From Actinomycetes bacterium (lineage in GTDB: Bacteria > Actinomycetota > Actinomycetes > Streptosporangiales > Streptosporangiaceae), in contig JAOPYP010000230.1 in assembly GCA_025964635.1 (NCBI GenBank), positions 1 through 7,591 on the forward strand: DNA of 7,591 nucleotides, in the 5' to 3' direction. Shown in pieces: positions 1-5,111 of the stretch. Positions within the stretch are counted from its first letter, which is position 1. Each line of letters opens with the position of its first letter. A model generated the notes under the pieces. It did no database searches. It worked only from the letters and a program-made list of their open reading frames with translations, and was not told where the DNA came from. Both the position numbers and the translations under genes were made by a program.

Positions 1-2
1 TC

Positions 3-173
3 ACCGCGCACCAGATCTGGCAGACCGAGCGTGACCAGGCCCGCTGGATCCGGGAAGGGCAGACACTGCGCGAGCAGACCGCTTTCGATGACTACCTGGC
101 CCGGCGCGCCACTGACCCGTCATACACGTTCCGGCGGCATCTGCGCCGCATCGGCGGGGCCATCGAAGAATAG
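3..173 (+). CDS. 3' end of an unidentified protein gene (partial)
   Basis: An open frame enters from the left edge and ends at TAG (171-173), giving the last 56 residues of a protein whose start lies outside the window. I do not recognise the family. The visible tail is strongly charged and probably helical (TERDQARWIREGQTLREQ, then AFDDYLARRATDP and RRHLRRIGGAIEE), with no membrane segment or cysteine cluster. Codons have the G/C-rich third positions expected of an actinomycete gene, whereas the competing frames here do not give protein-like composition. A GC-rich hairpin follows within 10 bases of the stop. Helical, Arg-rich tails like this are common in small cytoplasmic or DNA-associated proteins, but that is not evidence of function. 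Confidence 0.55.
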   Translation, partial: TAHQIWQTERDQARWIREGQTLREQTAFDDYLARRATDPSYTFRRHLRRIGGAIEE

Positions 174-181
174 GATCTCCC

Positions 182-204
182 GAGCGGCGGGCCTCGGCCC
201 GCTC
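182..204 (+). terminator. Possible terminator hairpin after the partial gene
   Basis: CGGGC (188-192) pairs with GCCCG (197-201) around a CTCG loop. GAG (182-184) can extend the stem to CTC (202-204) across a 3-base bulge. The hairpin begins 8 bases after the stop codon at 173. There is no T tract, which is usual for actinomycete terminators but lowers certainty. Confidence 0.4.
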
Positions 205-490
205 AGGGCCTAGCACCGGCAACAGACCGCACCGGATCACGCAGGCCGGATCCGGCGACGGCCATCTTCCGGCACCCGCGATGTGCGGCAAACGGTCCCG
301 GCAGATGCCAGCCGGGCGATAGGCACCGTCATCCCACCCGGCCGCGGGCCGCCAAGATCACTGGATGCCATCGTCTTGGCCGCTACCCTTACACCGCCGC
401 AGCACCGGGGGCACCTGTGTCCGATGATTGCGCGCCGCCCGCACCGTCTGCACGCACACGGGTACTGAGGGCAGCAGGAAGGGCATGACG
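205..490. other. Stretch without a supported gene
   Basis: I see no gene here. A minus-strand open frame (668 to 237) crosses it and carries several Cys pairs (for example CRRCGRR and CPRC), but it runs antisense through the SRPBCC pseudogene, has no ribosome binding site and has an unlikely composition. No convincing promoter or RNA gene was found. Confidence 0.4.
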
Positions 491-988
491 ATGGCAGACG
501 GATTGGTGCCGGGTCTCCCGGCGCATCGAGGCATCCGCGGAGCTGGTGTTCGCGCTCGCTGATTTCGCGAACCCGCCCGCTGGTCGACGGCTCGGGCATG
601 GTGCGCGAGCCGCCCCGGCGGTCAGGCTGTCGCGAGCCGGTGACGCGTTCGTGACGAACATGCACCACGACGAGTTCGGCGACTACCGGATGCGCAACGA
701 GGTGGTCGAGTACGAGGCTGGCCGCCGGCTGGCGTGGGAGCCGGCCCGGGTGGCAGCTTCTGCGGAAGAGCAGGAAGCCATCGGCGGCCCGGCCCGGTAC
801 CGGTGGGGGTACGAGTTCTCCCCGACGGCCCCGGTGCCACCCTGGTCACCGAGACGTTCCGACTGCAGCCGTTCCCCGCAGGACTGCGCACGGCCGTCCG
901 GGACGGCGAGGGGTGGCGGGACGCCATGACCGCGTCGCTGGCCAGGCTGGAACTCCTGGCCAAGGCCGCAGGCCAGCGCAACCAGTAG
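491..988 (+). pseudogene. Frameshifted SRPBCC (polyketide cyclase/START-like) protein
   Basis: Joining pieces from different frames gives a recognisable actinobacterial SRPBCC-domain protein of about 150-165 residues. The pieces are: RVSRRIEASAELVFALADF (about 507-563); then, in another frame, LVDGSGMVREPP (about 582-617); then back to VRLSRAGDAFV with NMHHDEFGDYRM and VVEYEAGRRLAWEP, running to RYRWGYEFSP (about 620-825); and finally DGPGATLVTETF to a TAG at 986-988. The last shift looks like loss of one C in the C run near 820-825. The start is uncertain: ATG 491 is near but not in frame with the first piece. At least three, probably four, indels break the frame, so no functional protein is expected. 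The intact family has a helix-grip fold with a hydrophobic ligand pocket. Sequencing error is an alternative explanation, but four shifts in 500 bases argue for decay. Family assignment is from motif memory, not a search. Confidence 0.75.
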
Positions 989-1392
989 GTCGCCGAGCGA
1001 CATCATCGCCGTTCACGCGCCACACTGCCCCTGACCGTCGCCGGGGTCGCCGTCGCGCAGGCGCGGCCGGGGGCAGCAATGCACCTGCCTGGGTCCGCGC
1101 CTGCCCCGGCTGGGCTGACCGCCGGCTACCGGACCACCTTCGGCCCGGGCCGTTTACGTACCCAGAACAACCAACTATGCGCACGGCAAGGGCTGTGTCA
1201 TCAGGCCCAGTCGCCCGTCCAGAACGGCGGCTACGCGTGCGCAGTCAGGGCCGCTCCCGGGCATCCGCTGATCAGGTTCCGCCGTCCGCGCGACCCTGCG
1301 TTGCCGCATAACCATGCACGCGGCAGAACACGGCGAACATCCTGATCTGCCGCCGACAGATCGGTCCGCGGGGTCTGTGCTCAGGCTGTCCC
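989..1392. other. Stretch without a supported gene
   Basis: About 400 bases with no coding frame I can support. Open frames exist on both strands, but they are rich in Arg, Pro, Gly and Ala in the manner of GC-rich shadows and lack ribosome binding sites. The only structure noted is a small inverted repeat at 1342-1364. Confidence 0.4.
1342..1364. repeat. Small inverted repeat
   Basis: CTGATCTG (1342-1349) faces CAGATCGG (1357-1364) across a 7-base loop. This gives an 8-bp stem that includes one G-T pair. It lies in a gene-free stretch just before the possible relic at 1393. Function is unknown and chance occurrence is possible. Confidence 0.3.
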
Positions 1393-1675
1393 GTGTCGGC
1401 TGACCGCCAGGCTCTCGAGCTTGACTTGCGGCAGTTGGCCGGTTGGTGCCACAGCATCAGGTGCGCCTGTTCCAGATCCGCCGCGCGGTCATCGAATTCT
1501 CGCCCGGGATCTGGAAATCGCCGGGCAACACGATCCGGTCGTCCAGCGATACTGGCAGGCCTGGCGGATCTGCATCGATAGGGCGCCTGTGCCGGGCGGT
1601 CACCCCTTCGGGTTGCCTATGACGACGGGGACACGCTCGTTGGGCGGGCGCAACGCCAGCCTGCGCCGCTGCTAA
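1393..1675 (+). pseudogene. Possible relic of an unidentified gene, read in three frames
   Basis: Three protein-like pieces follow one another in successive frames. SADRQALELDLRQLAGWCH begins at the GTG at 1393. It continues as HQVRLFQIRRAVIEF from 1455 to about 1499 in a second frame. It then continues as ARDLEIAGQHDPVVQRYWQ and AWRICIDRAP in a third frame that stops with TAA at 1673-1675. Spliced, this reads as a helical, charged protein of ordinary composition, unlike the Pro/Arg-rich shadows around it, so I think it is a decayed gene with two indels. I do not recognise the family. The tail after CIDRAP looks random. The evidence is composition only, so confidence is low. It shares its orientation and its state of decay with the SRPBCC relic upstream. 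Confidence 0.35.
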
Positions 1676-1776
1676 CCGGCCCGCGACGGTGAGCGCCGCA
1701 TGGACGGAAAAACGACAATCGTAAGTCACCTGCCTGGGGAAGCGCAGACATCTGGTAGCGCAGCCCGGGACTGAGA

Positions 1777-2481
1777 TCAGCGGATAGTGATCTTGCCGAT
1801 GTCGATGGCGACCATGACGAGTTGGTTGTCGCCCTCCTGGGCGTAGGCCCGTCGCGTGCAGGGGATGATGATGCCGTCGACGTCGCGGTAGTCGGTGGCA
1901 TACAGCGACCCGGGCGCCCCGCCGAGGATGTCCATGGTGAAGTCATGGCGGCGCAGCAGCCCGTCCGGGCCGAAGCACGAGATCTGCTGGCGGGTGTGGC
2001 TCTTGATGTGATCGCCAAACGTCACTTTCAGCCGCCGCCACGTTTCACCATCGACCTCGATGGGGGCGATCTCTTCGGTGACGAACCCGGGCCAGGTGTA
2101 GAGGAACGGCGTATTCAGATACGTCCACTGCGCCTCCCCGACGAAATAGGCGAGATGAATGTCATCCCACGGGGTCTCGAACTGATGACCGTCAAACGAC
2201 CTCTCCGGGTCGTCGCGTGCGTCGACGTGCGCGCCGTCAGTGCGCTGCACGACGACCCGGTGCGGCTCGAAGACCGACCGCTTGCCCTGCCCGACGAACC
2301 CGATCGTCACCCGCTGCCGCGTGGTGTCCACCTCCAAGCGAACGTCCTTGAGCGCATCACCTTTGCCCTTGAGGTGCCAGAAGGCCCCGGTTATAGAGGC
2401 GTCAACGGTGATCGACTTGACCTGATTCCACCGGTCCAAGCCGCCGTGCGCGGCGAGCGCGCTCTCAAGTAGATCGTTCAT
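1777..2481 (-). CDS. Conserved hypothetical protein, 234 aa, LolA-like in character
   Basis: An intact gene of 234 residues. Its ATG start has a clear ribosome binding site, AGGAG (2487-2491), 5 bases upstream. The protein opens with a short helix, LLESALAAHGGLDRWNQV (residues 4-21), followed by alternating strands typical of a curved beta sheet: ITVDASITGAFW (24-35), RQRVTIGFV (55-63), RVVVQR (75-80), WRRLKVTF (148-155). It then has the striking motifs TPWDDIHLAYFVGEA (103-117) and CFGPDGLLRRHDF (169-181), and YATDYRDVDGIIIP (194-207). I recall similar uncharacterised proteins in actinomycetes and soil proteobacteria. The AHGGLxRW opening and strand pattern recall LolA/LppX-type lipid-carrier folds, but there is no signal peptide or lipobox, so it should be cytoplasmic. 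Function is unknown. It appears monocistronic, with gene-poor DNA on both sides and the sigma operon about 490 bases upstream on the same strand. Confidence 0.85.
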   Translation of the reverse strand: MNDLLESALAAHGGLDRWNQVKSITVDASITGAFWHLKGKGDALKDVRLEVDTTRQRVTIGFVGQGKRSVFEPHRVVVQRTDGAHVDARDDPERSFDGHQFETPWDDIHLAYFVGEAQWTYLNTPFLYTWPGFVTEEIAPIEVDGETWRRLKVTFGDHIKSHTRQQISCFGPDGLLRRHDFTMDILGGAPGSLYATDYRDVDGIIIPCTRRAYAQEGDNQLVMVAIDIGKITIR

Positions 2482-2486
2482 TTCTG

Positions 2487-2491
2487 CTCCT
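2487..2491 (-). promoter_or_regulatory. Ribosome binding site of the 234-aa gene
   Basis: On the minus strand AGGAG sits 5 bases before the ATG (2481-2479). This fixes the start. No convincing -35/-10 pair was found further upstream. Confidence 0.7.
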
Positions 2492-2972
2492 GGCTGCTGG
2501 TCGGGGGCTCCTGCTTCATGCGGCCGGAATCAGGCCGCTACCTGGTTAGACCCTGCAGCGAGCCGGAAATCGCCGGGCAGCGCGTGCATGAGTCTCCGCC
2601 TCAGCGGGAACAGGCCAACGTCGAGCTCACCGACCCGCTGCCCCGACTTCGGCGGCACCGGCATTGACGTCGTAGATCCCTGGGCTTCGGCCAGCGCCAC
2701 CCCGGCCAGCCCGCGCGGCCGGAATCTTGATGCCGGACTGCACCACGCGCAGAATGTTCACTCCGGCGCGCCGTCGGCGGGCTGCCAGCAGGCCGAGATC
2801 ACCCGGGCATAGCGGCGGGTGGGTGAGCGGTGGCAAGCGCTCGCTCGCGGGCTAGCGATGCTTTGAGTTCGGCCACTGAGCTGTCGGCCGTCCTGCATAA
2901 GTATCCAGCACGACCTTGCGCGGGAATGCGCGCATCTGCCGCAAGGCGCGCGGATGCTGGCGGTTGTTTGCT
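2492..2972. other. Stretch without a supported gene between the orphan gene and the sigma operon
   Basis: About 480 bases. Short open frames on both strands are interrupted and rich in Arg/Ala. One minus-strand snippet, SVAELKASLARERALATAHP (about 2824-2883), has gene-like helical composition but is only about 30 codons before a stop, and could be debris. A GCGGCCGGAATC 12-mer occurs twice (2520-2531 and 2715-2726). No anti-sigma factor gene follows the sigma pair here. Confidence 0.4.
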
Positions 2973-3788
2973 TCAATCTGTGGTCTTGCGCAGTTCGGCG
3001 CGCAGTGCGGATAGGGCCCGTGCGGTGTGGCTCCTGACCGCGCGCCGGCTGATTCCCATGGCTGAGGCGATCTGGGCCTCGGTCAGGCCGGCGTGGTAAC
3101 GCAGCATCAGGACCTCGCGCTGACGGCTGGGCAGCGCGGGCAGCGCCGAGATCAGGGCAGTGCGGCCGGGCCAGCTGGCTGGTTCTGGCCCGGCGCCTGG
3201 GCTCATTTGAGTGAGCTGGGGAGCGATCTTGTCCACGACGGCCTGATGCCGCAGTACGGAGCGGGACCGATTCACCACCGAGCGGCGCAGGTAGGAAACC
3301 GCCTGGTCGGCGTCTTTCATCCGGTGCCAGGCGTCGTGCAAGGCGACGAACGCGTCCTGGACCACTTCCTCTGCCGTGGCGGTGTCGCGGACCAGCAACG
3401 CCGCGAGCCGTACCAATGACCGGTAGTGCGTCCGGTAGAGGATGGACACGGCACGGTCGGGACTCAGACCAGCCCAGCCTCCCGGGGCCGGAATGGGAGA
3501 GGCCGCGGGTTCGCGCATGGTGACGCTGGCATTCACCGCCTCCGCCGCGGCGGGACCGGCATCAGCTTGGCTAGCCTGTAGCGTCAGGGGCCTGGCGGCC
3601 AGGTCGGCGTTCAGCGCGGCCGGGTCGTCGGCGTGCTCGCGCAGCCAGGCGCCGTACCTGTGCAGGCCGGCGGTGAGGTCGTAGCCTGCGCTGAACTGGG
3701 CCGCCTGCCAGTCGGAGACCTGCTGGTAGAGGCGGCCAAGCATCTGGTCCTGTCCTGGGCCGCCGGCCCAGGGCCCGCCGGTCGTCAT
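2973..3788 (-). CDS. ECF sigma factor with long N-terminal extension (second gene of sigma pair)
   Basis: A 271-residue RNA polymerase sigma factor of the ECF (SigE-like) type. Region 2 spans about residues 114-182: ILYRTHYRSLVRLAALLV, then the core-binding helix TAEEVVQDAFVALHDAW (138-154) and YLRRSVVNRSRS. Region 4 spans about 213-266: LPALPSRQREVLMLRYHAGL, then the -35-reading helix-turn-helix EAQIASAMGISRRAVRSHTA (237-256). Most ECF factors have 160-200 residues. Here about 110 residues precede region 2: a helical part (15-62, LYQQVSDWQAAQFSAGYDLT and AWLREHADD) and an Ala/Pro-rich linker (about 66-110). The ATG overlaps the TGA of the preceding sigma gene (ATGA), with AAGGAGG (3795-3801) 6 bases upstream inside that gene, so translation is coupled. 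The open frame continues far upstream, but that part is a shadow of the first sigma gene. No anti-sigma gene follows. The target promoters are unknown. Confidence 0.9.
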   Translation of the reverse strand: MTTGGPWAGGPGQDQMLGRLYQQVSDWQAAQFSAGYDLTAGLHRYGAWLREHADDPAALNADLAARPLTLQASQADAGPAAAEAVNASVTMREPAASPIPAPGGWAGLSPDRAVSILYRTHYRSLVRLAALLVRDTATAEEVVQDAFVALHDAWHRMKDADQAVSYLRRSVVNRSRSVLRHQAVVDKIAPQLTQMSPGAGPEPASWPGRTALISALPALPSRQREVLMLRYHAGLTEAQIASAMGISRRAVRSHTARALSALRAELRKTTD

Positions 3789-4351
3789 GACGAACCTCCT
3801 TCGGTGCCGCCAGTAAAGGGGTAGTCCGGGCCGAGCTGCGCGATCAGCTTGCGGCGGGCCCGGTGCAGGTGCGCACTCACCGTCTTCTCCGCCATGCCCA
3901 GGGCCGCGGCGATCTCGCTTTCCTTCATGTCCTGCTGCCAGCGCAGCATCGCCACCGCGTGCTGCCGGTCCGGCATAGCCGCGATAATCCGCCAGCACCG
4001 TTCCAGCGTGATCGACGACAGGGCCTGCTCGGAGGTGTCCGCCGCGGGCGTACGGTACCGGGCCTCGATCCGCGGCAGCCGGTCCCGCAACGCCGCCTCC
4101 CGGCGGAACCCGCTCACTGCGATGTTGGCCAGCGTGGCCCGCAGCCAGCCGCGGCGCTGATCGGCGGTCAGGCACCGCAGTGTCTGCCACGCCCGCCCAG
4201 CCGCCTCAAAAGCGGCCTGAACCAGATCATCAGCAAGCGCCCGGTCCCCGCGGCCTAGCACACACGCATACCCGAACAGGTCACCGGCCTCAGCGGCGAA
4301 AAACGTGGCGAGTTCCCCCGCATCACGCGCAGAGATCCTCTCCTCACCCAC
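3785..4351 (-). CDS. ECF sigma factor (first gene of sigma pair)
   Basis: A 188-residue ECF sigma factor of normal length. Region 2 is at about residues 15-85: ATFFAAEAGDLFGYACVL, then ALADDLVQAAFEAAGRAWQ (38-56) and RRGWLRATLANI. Region 4 is at about 121-172: RIIAAMPDRQHAVAMLRWQQ, then the helix-turn-helix MKESEIAAALGMAEKTVSAH (142-161) and LHRARRKL. The start is taken at GTG 4351 because GGAGG (4357-4361) lies 5 bases upstream. A longer reading from TTG 4390 would add 13 residues but lacks a comparable site. The stop overlaps the ATG of the second sigma gene by four bases, so the two are translated from one message. No clear -35/-10 was seen upstream. An ECF-type promoter recognised by its own product is possible but was not identified. 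No anti-sigma partner is in the window, so how activity is restrained is unknown. Confidence 0.88.
   Translation of the reverse strand: MGEERISARDAGELATFFAAEAGDLFGYACVLGRGDRALADDLVQAAFEAAGRAWQTLRCLTADQRRGWLRATLANIAVSGFRREAALRDRLPRIEARYRTPAADTSEQALSSITLERCWRIIAAMPDRQHAVAMLRWQQDMKESEIAAALGMAEKTVSAHLHRARRKLIAQLGPDYPFTGGTEGGSS
3795..3801 (-). promoter_or_regulatory. Internal ribosome binding site for translational coupling
   Basis: AAGGAGG on the minus strand lies within the last codons of the first sigma gene, 6 bases before the ATG of the second. Together with the ATGA overlap it supports the 3788 start and coupled translation. Confidence 0.75.
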
Positions 4352-4776
4352 CCAGGCCTCCCCCCGCAGGCCAGCCAGGCATGCCGTCAAGCAGGCGCGG
4401 GATAAGCACAGCAGCCCATCCGTGACGCCCGCACCCGATCATCTGCGGCCGTCCACCCTGGCCACAACCGCCAGCGTCGCCATATCCGCCCAGGCAAGCA
4501 CGCAGATTACCCGGAAGCCGGCCGCAGCCGCCCAGGGCTCCAGCGGCACTAGTGAGAATCACGTGAGTATGTCGCACAGCAGCCCCGGAACCCTTACTTC
4601 CGGCAGCGCGACAGCGATGACCCATTCCCGCGACAGCCCCGGGACCCGGCATCCGCAGGGCTCGCGCGACTGCCTGCGGATCCGGTGGGCCATGCGCAGG
4701 CCAGACCCTCGATCATCAGTGATCTTCTGGGAGCCTGGCAGGCTCTTCACCGTGGCCAGCGGGCCATCGAAATCCT
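4352..4776. other. Gene-poor stretch upstream of the sigma operon
   Basis: About 425 bases. Open frames cross it on both strands, but none has a ribosome binding site or recognisable motif. A minus-strand frame from TTG 4783 to TGA 4559 begins LLQDFDGPLATVKSLPG and loses protein character later. It may be a relic, but I do not call it. The sigma operon promoter should lie in this stretch. I could not identify it. Confidence 0.35.
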
Positions 4777-4807
4777 GGAGCAAGCGGTGCGGTGAACCGC
4801 TTGCTCC
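4777..4807. terminator. Perfect 12-bp stem hairpin
   Basis: GGAGCAAGCGGT (4777-4788) and ACCGCTTGCTCC (4796-4807) are exact inverted copies around a 7-base loop (GCGGTGA). It is the strongest stem-loop in the window. It lies between the tRNA-like locus and the sigma operon, all of which read leftwards, so it may act as an intrinsic terminator without a T tract, as is common in actinomycetes. A protein-binding site is the alternative. Confidence 0.55.
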
Positions 4808-4884
4808 GCCCCGATTCCGTCCGCCATATGTCCGTAACCACTGCTACGCAGCGGCTCACGGCGGCACATCATGAAACACAGCGG

Positions 4885-4911
4885 GACAAGACACAGAAGG
4901 CCCGCGAGGCC
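4885..4911 (-). terminator. Weak terminator candidate downstream of the tRNA-like locus
   Basis: On the minus strand GGCC, a 5-base loop and GGCC (4911-4899) are followed by a T-rich run (TTCTGTGTCTT). It lies about 35 bases past the CCA end of the tRNA fragment. The stem is only 4 bp, so this is tentative. Confidence 0.25.
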
Positions 4912-4944
4912 GGGTATCCCCAGCTCACGGGCCGTTTCCGCAGG

Positions 4945-4997
4945 TGGTGGCAGGTGCTGGGTTCGAACCAGCGTAGGCTAAGCCGACGGTTTTACAG
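4945..4997 (-). tRNA. 3' half of a tRNA-Tyr (partial or decayed tRNA gene, possible att site)
   Basis: Read on the minus strand from 4997, the fragment has a seven-base loop CTGTAAA (anticodon GTA, U33 and A37 in place). It continues with an anticodon 3' strand ACCGT and a class II variable arm (GGC, TTA, GCC). The T arm is perfect: GCTGG, TTCGAAC, CCAGC (4956-4972). It ends with acceptor strand ACCTGCC (4949-4955), discriminator A (4948) and encoded CCA (4945-4947). Bacterial tRNA-Tyr is class II and matches this half closely. The DNA immediately upstream does not supply the expected D arm or an acceptor strand GGCAGGT, and the bases before the loop (GCCCC) do not pair with ACCGT. It therefore cannot fold as a normal cloverleaf. 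Candidate pairing partners exist farther upstream: GACGGT (5048-5043) and GGCAGG (5104-5099). Either this is a tRNA 3' fragment such as integrases leave behind, or it is a disrupted gene. Confidence 0.6.
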
Positions 4998-5023
4998 GGG
5001 GCTCCCGGGCACGGCCGCGCACT

Positions 5024-5045
5024 GGTGTTTACCTGCAAGAACACC
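5024..5045. repeat. Perfect 6-bp inverted repeat upstream of the tRNA fragment
   Basis: GGTGTT (5024-5029) and AACACC (5040-5045) are inverted copies around a 10-base loop. The repeat lies in the DNA separating the tRNA-Tyr 3' half from its possible 5' pairing partners, so it could be part of a folded insert, or it may be incidental. Confidence 0.35.
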
Positions 5046-5111
5046 GTCCCGCCCTTAGACGGCCTACGCGCTCAGCCACTCCTCAACCGATTCCTCGGCC
5101 TGCCAGTCCAA

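Noticed and set aside
237..668. 143-residue minus-strand frame with several Cys pairs that looks like a zinc ribbon
   Set aside because: It runs antisense through conserved parts of the SRPBCC relic, has no ribosome binding site, and the cysteines arise from GC-rich shadow codons. A small true gene inside it cannot be excluded.
1822..2472. 216-residue plus-strand open frame
   Set aside because: It is the antisense shadow of the 234-aa gene, which has the ribosome binding site and coherent motifs. The plus frame lacks both.
2973..4190. 405-residue open frame covering the second sigma factor and extending upstream
   Set aside because: Residues before MTTGGPWAGG are Gly/Arg/Pro-rich and lie over the well-conserved first sigma gene in another frame. 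The ATG at 3788 has a strong ribosome binding site and an ATGA overlap.
4559..4783. Minus-strand frame beginning LLQDFDGPLATVK, faintly like a HAD-phosphatase motif
   Set aside because: TTG start inside the 12-bp hairpin, no ribosome binding site, and no downstream HAD motifs. At most a relic.
4305..4874. 189-residue plus-strand open frame
   Set aside because: Ser/Pro/Arg-rich low-complexity composition, no ribosome binding site, overlaps the start of the first sigma gene antisense, and crosses the perfect hairpin at 4777-4807.
4945..5037. A complete 93-base tRNA using TGCAGGT (5037-5031) as the 5' acceptor strand
   Set aside because: Six acceptor pairs form, but no D arm can be drawn, and the bases before the anticodon loop (GCCCC) do not pair with ACCGT, so the cloverleaf fails.
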